A DNA stretch of 64,000 bases from Craspedostauros australis (taxonomy: Eukaryota; Bacillariophyta; Bacillariophyceae; Mastogloiales; Achnanthaceae): NCBI GenBank assembly GCA_026770025.1, contig JAMXDE010000014.1:248001-312000 (forward strand), read 5' to 3'. Within the stretch, counting starts at the first letter, position 1. Every line of letters begins with the position of its first letter. Shown piece by piece: positions 1 to 11,137 of the stretch. The notes beneath the pieces were generated by a model, which saw only the letters and a program-made list of their open reading frames with translations, searched no databases and was not told where the DNA came from. Position numbers and translations under genes: made by a program.

Positions 1-3000
1 ACAATGGATGTGCTCAGGAAGATGCGAACCGATGACCAGGCCACGACTGGCGCGTAGGTGGATGCATCTTCATTCATGAGATCTCCACGGCAACACCAGC
101 GACCCTTGTACTTCTTGATCGTACCATCCGGCAAGCGCTTGCGACGGAAGACCCAGGTCCCTGGGAAGATTCGATCGTTGACGACGTCGGCCTTTTGAAT
201 CTCTTCCCATGTTCCCTTTTCGGTAAGTGCCTTGATTTCCTTTTCGGCTGCTTGCATCCACTCATCCTTGTTGTCGTCGCGAATCGCTTCGTCAAAGGAA
301 AGGGTGTCAGGGTCATTGCTGGATGCCTTGTACGTGGATGAGCGTTCGGCGATATCCAAATCGCCACCTGTTGCGAAGTAGCTCATCATGTGTCCATCAA
401 CATAAGTTGGGAAGTTTGTTGAGTCTCGTTGTGGCTCGATGATCGAGACAGCATAGGCATGTTGTTCGATGTTAGCCCACGCGTGCTCTGGAATACATGT
501 TGCTGTGTCCAGGATGGACGATGGGTCAACTTCAAGTGTCGATCCGATTTTGTCGGAGACGCGCGTTGCTGGAGCCATCTTGAGAGGTGCCGTGTTGGTT
601 TCGATCATCCCTTGGACAAACTTCTCGACTTCGAATGCACTTGGCTGTGGCCATGGCCCTGGACGAATCGTCGTGACTTGGCGACGGAGTAGTTCGAATG
701 CGAGACGATAGCGATGATTCTCAGAGATGGCGTTCCACACGGAGCGAGTCCTTTTGAAGAATGTGTTTCCACTGATTCTGGATTCGGGAGGAAGAAAACC
801 CTTCATCATCAAGTATTCCGGATCCTGATACGACCATGGCTCTGGTTTGGCCGATGACATGTAGTCAAAGGCATCGAAGCTGGGGTTCATGATGCCGGTT
901 CGTATGAAAGCACTCAGTCTGTTGACGAATTGGCCGACGGCGTAGTCAGTCGCTTGTCTCCTGAGGTCGTCACAACGAATCTCGCAGTGAAGGTCGACTT
1001 CGAAGTGTCTCTCCATGTCCGAGTAGAAGTCCTCGTAGACGTCTTGGAATGGCGTTGGTCCCTCTTCGACCATATCGTCTGGATCCGGCTGCCACCAATC
1101 GGCCATGTTGATGCTTGCTTCTTCTGCTTTAGCCGGCTTTGGGGCGAACGTTGGAAGGACGATGTTGGTTGGTTGTGGATTCAACGTATTGAATCGACCT
1201 CGAAGTCTGCGCAATAAGTAGTGAGCGTCCACCTTGAATTGGTGTAGGTCGATGGAGAGAGAGTCGCTGCCTTCGCGTTGGAGAGGTTCGATTGTATGTA
1301 GGCAATCGACGACAGCTTGTGAGAATGTTATGATCGACGACGAGTCGGGGTGCAATTCCCTGGGTGTTGTGGCCTGTTCAATCTCTTCCAAGGTAGCTAC
1401 TGCGGGGCAGAAGTAGTAATCGTCGGTGTCTTCGTCGTCTAACCATGCGGCTTTGCCTCCCATGCGCGCATACGTGAATCGCTTTGGTTGTTTGCGATTT
1501 CTCGTGCTTCGAGGTCTTACTGGCGTTGGTTCAAGCTTAGGCATGATTGGTGTCATGGAACCGGTTTCAGTTGGTGTCGGATCTGAAGGTGGTAATGGAG
1601 TTGCCGGTCCCGAGATTGGTGACTCTCGGAGAGGTGAGTCAAATTGCGGTTGAAGTGTTCGCTGGTCCGGTGACTCTATAGTAGGGTCAGGTACCGGGGA
1701 CTCATAGGGAGCTCCCTCTGTCGAAGACATTTGCTTGTTGGCTCCCTCTGAAGCTGGCATCGGAGGGGCGAGAGTTTCACTCATGAGATCCGGGATCTGT
1801 TGTGTCGTTGGTTGCGACTCTTTCGCCAATACCTGTGGCGCTCTTTCACGGATGGTTCGTTGGTTTCGCGCCTCAGTTATCGGTGGTGGAGTATTATCGT
1901 CGTTGCGTTGTAACCGGTTGTGGTCTCGCGTGTCTGATGCGAAGGTGTCGTCCTGCTCCATTGATTCCACATCGTCGTCATCAAATGGATATTGAAAGGT
2001 GGTGTCACCAAACATGCGAGTCCATTCTTCCAATTGATAGCTTGGAAGTTGCTTCAAGTCGGTAGCAATTGTTGCGAACCAGTCGTCGAACACAACATGG
2101 AACTGAGGTGTGATCGAACCTGTCCGTGGTGATAGGACCAGGGGTACGGTTGAAGCATGCTTCGTGGAGAGACCCATGTTCACGTATCTCTCTCCTCTTG
2201 GTTCCCATCGGGGTATCTTGCGCCCGTCGGCCAGTGCTTTGTTAAGGACATAGACTGGGCTGCCCCATACGTGCAGGTTATGAAGTTGCTTGAGGGGGAG
2301 ACGAATGCGTGACAGAACATCGTAAGGTGTGAGGCCTGTGGCGGGGTTAGGCACGCGATTGTAGATATACGCGGCATGCACTACGGCCATTGGCCACAGT
2401 TGAGCGTCGAACATTGTTGGCCAATGAATGCTTTGATGCATCATCATGGTTCGGGCCATTGATACAATTGTTCGAATGCTTCGTTCGGCGATTCCATTGT
2501 GATGATGAGCGCCGACGCCTGCGAATCGATGGACTTGATGGAATATCTCAAGGTGCTTGGAGTATTCGGGTGAGGTGAAGGTAGTTGCGTTATCTGATAG
2601 GTAGGATCGCACGGGGACTCCCACATCTCGACACATTAGTTCGAACCGTTCCTTGGCCTCAAGGGTAGCGTGTGTGGTTAGCGCTGCTACTGGTTCCACA
2701 TGAATGTATCCGGAGGCGTGATCGACGAAGATGGCTCCGCCTTTGTACATTTCGTTTGGATCACCTTTGCCTCGTCCTGAGAAGAGGCGTCCTGGTGTTC
2801 GACCGACGAAGTGGTCCACTGATACTTGTTGTCCTGGGAACAAGTGGTCGGTGCGCAAAACTCCTTGTTTGTCACGAACGACATGTTGGGTTATTCCTGG
2901 TGAAGGGCGACGGTGCAGCTTTCCGAATTGACATGCGGCGCAGAGGGGAAGGCTCGTGACCTTTGCCGCAGCTGTGTGCATCTTTCTAGACGATTCTGAC

Positions 3001-6000
3001 CCAGTGAGTGCACCCGAACGCAGCAGGAACTTCACTCGACTGAAGGATAAGTGTCCGAGACGATAGTGCCACCGAAGAAGTTCCTTTTGCGGTTGGGTGA
3101 GGTTCACGTTGTGGTCCGACACGGTAGAGACGATGGACGTTAGTGCAGCTGGTACATCATGGATGTTGTCGGCGCTGTAGCCGACGGATGTTGGCAACCT
3201 TGTGGATTTCTTGTAGTTCGCTACGATTGCATTGCGATCGTCGCTTCCCAGGATTCCGCTGAGTTTGCAGGAGGACTTGTCGAATACGATCGTTTCTCCC
3301 TGATACTCATCGAGAAGACTGGAAGTGCTGATTAGCTTGACCTTCGATTCGGGTACATGGAAAGCAGGCAGTCGCAATTTGCGAGGGCTTCCAGTCACAT
3401 CAAGAACATACCACTCGACAGTTCCCAACGCATTCACTTGGATTTTCTTGAGGAACCCGTTAAGAAAGGTCGGTCTTGGTGGAGGACTTGGAGTAGAACA
3501 GAAATCGTTGAGGTCATTTGTCACAGAGATTGACGCTCCGCTGTCCCATACAAGTTCGAATGGAGCATCGGGCGAGAGATAACTCTCAGCTTTAGCTGGA
3601 GATGCGAAAGCATTGCGATTGGTGAAATAGGATGCTAGACCTTGCAGAGTGAGTAGTGCGGGCATGTCATTGTCACATTGTTGTTTTTGATTTCGATCAT
3701 ACATCAAGTCGATTCCGCGAGTTGGGTACAAGCTCCAGAGGTTTCGTGAGATGGATGAGGTGCGACCTTCCTGGCGGGGCAATTTTGCAGTCGTGAATGG
3801 TTGGTTTTTACCATAAGTGGAAGTTTTCGACTGGTTCCAGTAACGACGTTTTGATCTGTGATTGCGAGTTTTGGTCCGGGCCTGGGGGCGCCACACACGT
3901 TTTGTTCGTGGGGATTTTCCTTTCGACACGTTTACGGGTTTGGGTCCATCTTGGTCGAGACTTTCCATCACAAGGTCGTAGAGACTGCGTTTCACAGCCC
4001 CATTGAAGTGTATGGGACGTTTGTGCACTTGCTTGAACCGTTCCTTGACTCGTGCCTTGTTATAGGCTAAATCAGTAGAGTTGATTAAGTTGGGTCTTCG
4101 TGGAACGTTCGTGTGGAGGAGGAGTAGAGTTACGGCGATTAGCATCCAGGCATTAGCTGCCGCGATGTACCACCCATACTCTACTCCGATGGTGATTACT
4201 TGGAGTGAAGCGAAGAGGAGAACCATTCCAACGATGCTACCGAAGTAGTTGAAGGAGGTGAAGAGGTTCCAGATGAGGGACCACCAGGTGTCTTCGTCTT
4301 GGCTGGAGGCGGCTGTGAAGCATGTCCAAGCAGCCATGTCGATGGAGAGGTTGTCCTGTTTGGGAACGTTCTTGCCCTTTGCCTTCGCCTTGAACTTGAA
4401 GTTGTCCTGGTGGCTCTCGGTGTTGTGCGAGAGACGCCAGCGGCGGCACTTGGCGCACCACATGAACGTCTTGTCGTTGACAAGCTTGCGTTGTGGCTCA
4501 CCGGGCTTGGGAGCTTTGGACGACCAGCCCTGACCGGCGTTGCGTTTGGCGTCGCGTTCCTTGGGCTTCTTGAAGTTGTTTCTCTTTCCATCGTTCTTGG
4601 AGAAACCCTTGTGTTGCTCGAGAACGTTGGCGCTTGGATTCTGGACGACGTTGTTGGCGTACGAGTACTTGGGCACGTTGCTATCTCTGGTACGCCTGAT
4701 GGCATGCCAGCGATTTCCGCGCACTTCGTTTTCGTACGACGCCTCGGCCTTGTTACAGATAGCCATCCATGTGAGGTCTTTTGCAGCAAGCTGGGGGCGA
4801 GCGTGCTCGTACGTGAAGACAGGGAGACGCATGAGGATTTCCTCAAGGTCATCCTTCATCACATAGAGAGGACGTCGGTACTGTTCACCAGACCGGATCT
4901 GTCCTCCCGCTTGGAGGAAGGCATCGAGGATCGTTCGGAGGAGACGGAGGTCGAAGCGACCAGCATCGTCGAGGCGCTTGCAGAGAGCACGAAGGTGGAC
5001 CGCCATGAGACCAACGTTCTCGTTTGGAAAACGTCTGCAGTTGACTTCACGGATCTTGGCTGCGAGGGCGTCTTGTTCATCCAAGGAGTTGGCGGAGTTG
5101 CTGTTCATGAACTCAACGAAGAGAGTGATGAAGTTATCGTGGAACTTCGGCTCAATTCGGTTCATGAGCTGGTCTTCGAGGACTGGATCAAGACTGTCAC
5201 GGAAGAACACTGCGGCCGTCCAGTTGTTCTGGACGTCGTAGTGATCCCACTTCAGATGGTACTCGTTGAAGTGCTTGGTGGCATCTTCAAGAGTGAAAGC
5301 GGCTGGAGAGTCAAGCACACAAGTCATCTCTGACTCTGCGTTGCTGTCAGCGATGTACGCCATGGTGAGGAGTCCAGTTTTGGCCATGTGGTTACGCACC
5401 AGGCGGATGAACTGCTGGATGTTGCCTCCCTTCTTGAACTTGTCTGAGAGTCCTTGCTCTCGCTTGGACTGGTTGGTGGAGTCAGCACCGTTGTGGAGAA
5501 TTCTCTGTTGTTGAGAGTTGGTCCACCTGGTCTGTGACTCGTCTTGGAGGCCGGTCCACGACGCATTTGGTGCGCCTGCGGTCCAGGGTACCCAGTTGCG
5601 TCCTTGCTTGAGGATACCTCCCATGATGGGAACGGTTGGTTTCCCAGAGAGGTCGTCGTCGTCGTCTTCGCTGTCCTCGTCTGACTTTCTGCTCTTCTTG
5701 GGCATGGGTGTTTCCATGTCGAAGAGGCTGTCATCGAGGAAGGACTGGTCCGTCCGAGCTCGTGTGGCGCCGACTGATCGGCTACGCCCGAGACCGGAAC
5801 GGCTTGGTGTCGTGGTGGCTGTTGCTGCTGCTTGGGCAGTGGCTACAGCCGCGTTCGCTGCTTCTGCAGCGGCTTCGGCCGCCAACGTCGCCTGTGTGAG
5901 GCGGGCGTTCTCGACCGTGATCGCTTCGAGCTGCGCTTGCAGCTCTTCCAGCGTGGCAGGGGTTGTCTCTTCCGCCATGATGGATAGCGGGGACTTCTCG

Positions 6001-7000
6001 AGTAGTCTTCAGACGTCGAGGGGATCGATCTGTTTGCCTTTTCTTGCTCTTGCTCGACTTCACTTCGTTGAGAAGGTGTGCACTGAAGTTCGATGCAGGC
6101 TTTGAGAGGCTCGTACTCGGTCAGCGAGTGCGGGTATAGCTTGCTTTAGCAGAGGCTACTGAAGCTCGACCTTGGGTCGCTTACCTTCAGCTGGGACTTT
6201 TGTCCTCTTGAGTGGCTCGATTTTCGAGCGTTGGGAGTCTGATTTCAAATCAGATGCATACGATGAGGACTTCGTCCTTTGTTGGAGGCTCGGTCTGCGA
6301 GCTGTGCCTTTTGGCTTGGTCTCAGAGAGACTCTTGCGATCGGTTGGCAGAGGAAGATTCTTGGTGGAGTTGATTTGACTTGAGAGTATTTGGCAACCAC
6401 TCGCAGCTACCAGTTAGGATTCGGGCGTAGTCGGCGCGAATCGGTGGAGGATGTCTCTTGAATCTGCCAGCTTCGGGATAGCCGTGTGATGCAGTTCAAG
6501 AGAGGTGTACTGATTGAAGAGTTGTTACTGTAACGATGAGTAGATGAGTGCTTTGTAGCTAATCCTTGTCTGTGTTTATTATGAGTTAGCTTGTAGTGTT
6601 AGTAGGGTGAAGAAACGATGCCACACAACTTGGCGAGACCCTGCACTGATGTACTTGGTTCAGTGCTACAGGGTATACAGTCATTACAGCGCCTTGCTCT
6701 CCACATACGTAGATACACTGCAGTGTAGATCATGGCATGTGGCAGTGACGACCATGAAGCAGTGGCTGTGGTTGGAGCTGGCTCTCGGATTCCATTGTTT
6801 GAGTTGAAGCAGGTTGGATACACGCGTTAAGACCACGGCAGTGGTGCAGTAGTCATCAGCATGGAGGGAATCAAAGTATGTTGTAGTAAAAGGATCTGAG
6901 GAGCATATAGTTCCCAAGGTGGGATGTGAGTCAGGTTGGTCATGTTTGGGTCATGATGGATTCGTGAATGGAGGAGAGAAAGGAGGAGAAAAGATTTGGT
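1..7000 (-). mobile_element. Ty1/copia-type LTR retrotransposon, partial (runs off left edge)
   Basis: One long minus-strand reading frame begins at about 5978 and continues past position 1. Parts in order on the minus strand: gag-like region with a Cys/His knuckle-like motif (about 5978-4200), aspartic protease with a DSGAS-type active site (near 3540), GAG-pre-integrase and integrase core (about 3100-1900), a low-complexity linker, and the N-terminal part of reverse transcriptase at the left edge. The gene order integrase before RT marks Ty1/copia, resembling the diatom copia lineages. The leader and 5' LTR should lie within about 6000-7000; a candidate primer binding site is at 6396-6412, but the LTR ends could not be fixed because the partner LTR is outside the window. 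The coding part inside the window looks whole by eye, which suggests a fairly recent insertion. Confidence 0.9.
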
Positions 7001-7425
7001 GGTCGATCAAGTCGGAAGATTTCGCGCCAAAACCAAGAATTTCTCCCATCAGGTTGATACCGTGTTCGGTAATAGTCTGTCCCTCATTGAATCTCAACTC
7101 CACATAAGGAATTTAGAACCCTAAAGACATACCCCATAAATGAACTATTTATCAACAAGCCGGAACGCTTCGTGCATAGACACTTTTGAAAGACAATGAT
7201 TGGATGACAATCACAGACTTCGCTTAGAAATAGCACTGAAACAAGTTCTGCGAAGCATCGAATAGTCTCACCGCCGTCGGAAACCAACAGAAGCACAAAC
7301 GCCAATCCTGGAGAAACAACAATCAAGAGTTTTGAGGACACAAAAGCGCTTCTCCGCGATAACGCTGTGTGGAAGTCGAAAAAACATTATCAGTACCACC
7401 TCAGTTGGCCGATGCGAACACACAG

Positions 7426-7493
7426 GATGTGACAAATGTGGCACATCGATCCAAATTTGTCACATCAATGTGAAGTGCCAAATTTGTCACATC
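7426..7493. repeat. Inverted/direct repeat cluster upstream of the ankyrin-BTB gene
   Basis: A 19-nt element occurs inverted at 7426-7444 and 7475-7493 (18 of 19 positions pair), with a further 16-nt copy at 7451-7466 in the same orientation as the second. The core is AAATTTGTCACATC. It lies about 280-350 nt upstream of the chosen ATG of the ankyrin-BTB gene. It could be a repeated regulatory site or the end of a small element; the sequence alone does not decide. Confidence 0.6.
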
Positions 7494-7774
7494 GGGGGCC
7501 CAAAATCTCATTAGGGATACTGATGGCACAAAGAGCGAAAGAGAGAACGAGAAGATCATGCGAACAAGACAACGAGACGACAACACAACACTCAACCCCG
7601 TACTCCAGCACATCAACAACAGACATCGAATTGTCACTCATATTCTTCACACAGTGCATGGTACTCATACTAATACAAGCTATTGAAGACACGCCATCGA
7701 TATCTCTGCCATTGGTAGCTCGAACTGCACACTTCCTTGACAGCCACTCCAACGCCATCGACCATCCCCTCAAA

Positions 7775-9418
7775 ATGCCGAATGTTACGCACAAACAACT
7801 CTTTGATGCTGCCAAGGCAGGTTACTTGTCGGTGTTGAAGGAATGGAAGAAGCAGAACAAGATACAGAATGAAGGAGTTGATGTCAACAAGGTTAAAGAC
7901 TGGCTTGATCGGTCTCCCCTTCTTTACGCATGCAACAAAGGCCACCTGGAATGTGTGAAGTACCTCATCAATTCATGCGGGGCGAACATCAACCGCAAAG
8001 GCAGCCATGATGACACTCCCCTTCATCATGCATGCTGCTACGGCCACCTGGAGTGTGGCAAGTACCTCATCGAATCATGTGGCGCGAACGTCAACTGCAA
8101 AACCAACATGGGTTGGACTCCCCTTCATTACGCATGCTCCAACGGCCACCTGGAGTGTGTCAAGTACCTCATCAAATCATGTGAGGCGAACATCAACTGC
8201 TACAACGACCATGATTCCACTCCCCTTCATCACGCATGCCTCTTTGGCCACCTGGAGTGTATCAAGTACTTAATCGAATCATGTGGGGCGAACATCAACT
8301 GCAAAGCCGACAATGGTGACACTTCCCTTCATTGGGCATGTCACAACGGCCACCTGGAGTGTGGCAAGTACCTCATCGAATCATGTGGCGCGAACGTCAA
8401 CTGCAAAACCAACATGGGTTGGACTCCCCTTCATTACGCATGCTCCAACGGCCACCTGGAGTGTGTTGCATACCTCATCGAATCAGCCAATGCCGATACC
8501 GACATCCAAAACAACGACAACAAAACACCCCTCGAAATGGTGGGTGCAAAACATCACACCGAAATCAAGAGAATGATCATGAAGCGTCCCAGTCACCACA
8601 ACCCACAACTGTAACAACGCTTACAACAGAATGAGCATGAGAACCAACAACCACAAGAACAGTTGGGACAGCAGTTGAAGCGGAAGAAGCAAAATAATGA
8701 ACACAAACACAGCAGCCAGAAGAGGACCAACATCAGCATTTAAGAAGACCAGCTCAGATCCTTCCAAATCGAGAACAAGACAGACACCATCTTCTTGTGT
8801 GGACAGGACAACGAACAGCAACCAATCAAGGCAAACGTTGAAGTCCTCATGATCATCGTCCCATCCATTGAGACATTGGTCAACTCTGGAGTCCAAAATC
8901 AATGCGCGAATGATGGCACCGAAGACGACGCGTCCCCAATGCAAGTAACCATTCTTCTTCCCAACCTTCCACCAAAACACGTCCGACACGTCCTCCAATG
9001 CATCTACACAGGCGAGATGTCCTTCAATGACAGCGCTCGTGACGACGCTGCTGCTGACGTCGGCGCTCACGCCGGCGCTCACCACGATGCAGATGCCTCT
9101 CACCAGCCAACTCCCATCCTCACAGGACAGGACGATCTGCAACAACTGATCCTTGTGGCCAACGAGTTCGGCTTCTGGCGACTCAAGCTTGTTCTTGAAG
9201 CGGAGTTGGCCCACAAATATCTCACAGAGGACACCATGATAGATGCGTTGATATTCGCCCATCAACACAACTGCGTGGTGTTGAAAGACGAGGCAACAAG
9301 GATGGCAGCTGAACATGAGAATACACTGTTCACTCATCCAGATTTCGGCAAGCTGATTCTACAGCCCCAACTGATGAGAAGCATTCATGTCCTCCGCAGT
9401 GGGGGGAGCGGAGAGTGA
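7775..9418 (+). CDS. Ankyrin-repeat / BTB domain protein, probably two exons
   Basis: Exons 7775-8610 and 8758-9418 (498 aa). The ATG at 7775 starts a short helical lead (about 45 aa) before seven ankyrin repeats of 34 residues (TPLHxAC, NGHLEC, YLIxSCGANIN). The downstream block is a BTB/POZ fold (DTIFLCGQ, LPPKHVRHVLQCIYTGEM) followed by a BACK-like helical stretch to about residue 490. Both blocks are in the same frame; two in-frame TAA codons (8612, 8741) lie between them. An intron 8611-8757 (GTAACA...CTCAG, 147 nt) removes both and keeps the frame, so I call one spliced gene; a decayed gene is the alternative. Ankyrin-BTB proteins usually act as substrate adaptors for cullin-3 ubiquitin ligases. 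The C terminus may continue in another frame after a G6 run at 9401 (see findings). Confidence 0.6.
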
Positions 9419-9635
9419 TGACATTGATGATGAGTGCAGCCGTATGTCCATGATGGAGCTGCACAAGATCATAGATGAGGATGGGGGTACAGTACAAGTG
9501 GATTCATGTATGGATCGAGCGACATTGGTGGACTTCGTCCGCTCTATGAGAACCAACCCAATGAGAACCAGCTCTATGAGAATCAATGGATCCGAAGTGA
9601 TTGAGGTGGACGGCAGTGCCAAGGAAGAGGCGTGA
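9407..9635 (+). other. Possible C-terminal continuation of the ankyrin-BTB gene in the +1 frame
   Basis: Immediately after the G6 run at 9401-9406 the next frame is open to a TGA at 9635. It reads as an acidic stretch (ESDDIDDE) followed by a predicted helical motif (MMELHKIIDEDG, then C...DRATLVDFVRSM) that resembles the small SAP-like helical motif found at the ends of some ubiquitin-ligase and DnaJ-type proteins. It looks protein-like and would extend the upstream gene by about 75 residues if one G were absent or skipped. It may instead be chance. Confidence 0.4.
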
Positions 9636-11137
9636 AGTAGTTCACTCCAGCAACGGCGCTTGACGAGCGAACGCATCATGCAGCGGAGCAGCGCAGATGA
9701 CAAAGTCTGAGCAATTAGATATTCCCATTATTACTTTATCAAGAGAGCCTTCAGACTCGTATGTTGTGAGACTTGTACGAGTAGTTGCGGTGCAGTCACG
9801 GCGCAAGGATATGACGAGTGATCAATCCAATGCCGCATCGCACATGCCGAGTCATGCATCAATTCAACGCCAACGCTCGTGTTGAGTGAAAAGACGAAAG
9901 TTGGTTTGCACGTGCCGAAGAGAGTGCCGCAAGCGGAACCACCACGACATCAAACAATCACTCCATCATTGTGAAGTTCAGTTGCGCCGCGTTTTGTTGT
10001 GATGGGGAGACAAGATGGTTGTGAATGTGAGCGTGAATGTAGGTGGGCGAGGAGCATGGAATATGAGCGCCGTGGAGTCAGCGCCATGGAGCCTCTGCCG
10101 GATTCACACTCATATTTGTCGCCTTCACCATAGGTGTCTTGTGATACGCGAGCGTTTGGTTTGTTGTTCGGGCCAGCCATTGGGGCAGCAGATGAACCAA
10201 GCAACGAAGCAAGAACCATGCACCTCGTCAATTGCGCTTTGGTCGTGGCTTATGCGATCGTTCGCCGCCGGCGGAGTACGTGAGGCTTGATGCGGTCCAA
10301 CCACTTGGCTGGGTTGGCGACTACTCCGGCGTCCAAAGCGATGCGTCTCGTGCGCAGTTCATTGGTGCCATGCGATGCTTCGCTGTCATGCCGTTGCTTT
10401 CCACGCCTCAGGACAATTCGCCGCAGGGTGAGAGTCTTGCTCAGTGCTCCAGCTTGACGACTTGACGACTTGGAGATTGGCATCATCTGTCAACAGATAC
10501 GCGGAACCGAAGTCGACGCCAAGAGATCGCGCGCATCTTCCACATGATGCGTGGTCCGACCTCAGCTCTCTCGTCCGTCACCTGCACTTTTCCGCGCAAC
10601 GCGTGTGTCTGACTTGTTCAGGCGGCGGAAGTGAAGCAGCGAAGACTGCGCTCATCATCTCGGAGGTGTTTGTACCAATAGTCGTACGAGTAGAGGGCAG
10701 TGTGCTTGTGCGAGTATCGTGGTGGTCGGAGACCATGGTGCGCGTAGCAAGCCGCGTTGTGCTGAGCGCGTCTCTTGGCTGCTGTTGGTGATGTCGATCT
10801 TCTGCTTCTTGGATTCCTGTTCTCATTTGTTGCGGTGGAGTCTGCACGAACTTGTGTTGTTGTGACATGTATAGCTCAACGTAAAATACGAAACATCAAT
10901 ACACATCATTTTACCTAAATCACAATTTCCGAAGGTTGTATTTTTCGGGCAGCATGTTGCCATCCACAAAACTCTCGTTTGGCATTTTTTTGCGACCCCA
11001 CAGGGTCGCAACAAATGAAGGTAACAGAAGCACTTTTTTGACTTGCTTGCTCCGCTATAATACTCGAAATTACCTGCCAGCCTCGTAGACCATAGAAAAG
11101 GCACAGCTTGATGCCACAAACAATCTTAATTGCGAAC
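9636..11137. other. Intergenic, no gene recognised
   Basis: About 1.5 kb between the ankyrin-BTB gene and the 3' end of the antiporter gene. Only short open frames without recognisable domains are present on either strand. It holds the hairpin at 10990-11011 described separately. Confidence 0.6.
10990..11011. repeat. Perfect 9-bp hairpin with 4-nt loop
   Basis: TTGCGACCC and GGGTCGCAA flank the loop CACA, preceded by a run of T. It lies about 130 nt beyond the stop codon of the minus-strand antiporter gene, so it would fall in or near that transcript's 3' end. Function unknown; it may be a 3' UTR structure. Confidence 0.6.

Noticed and set aside
4299-5333. 344-codon plus-strand open frame
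   Set aside because: It is the antisense shadow of the copia gag region and has no domain of its own.
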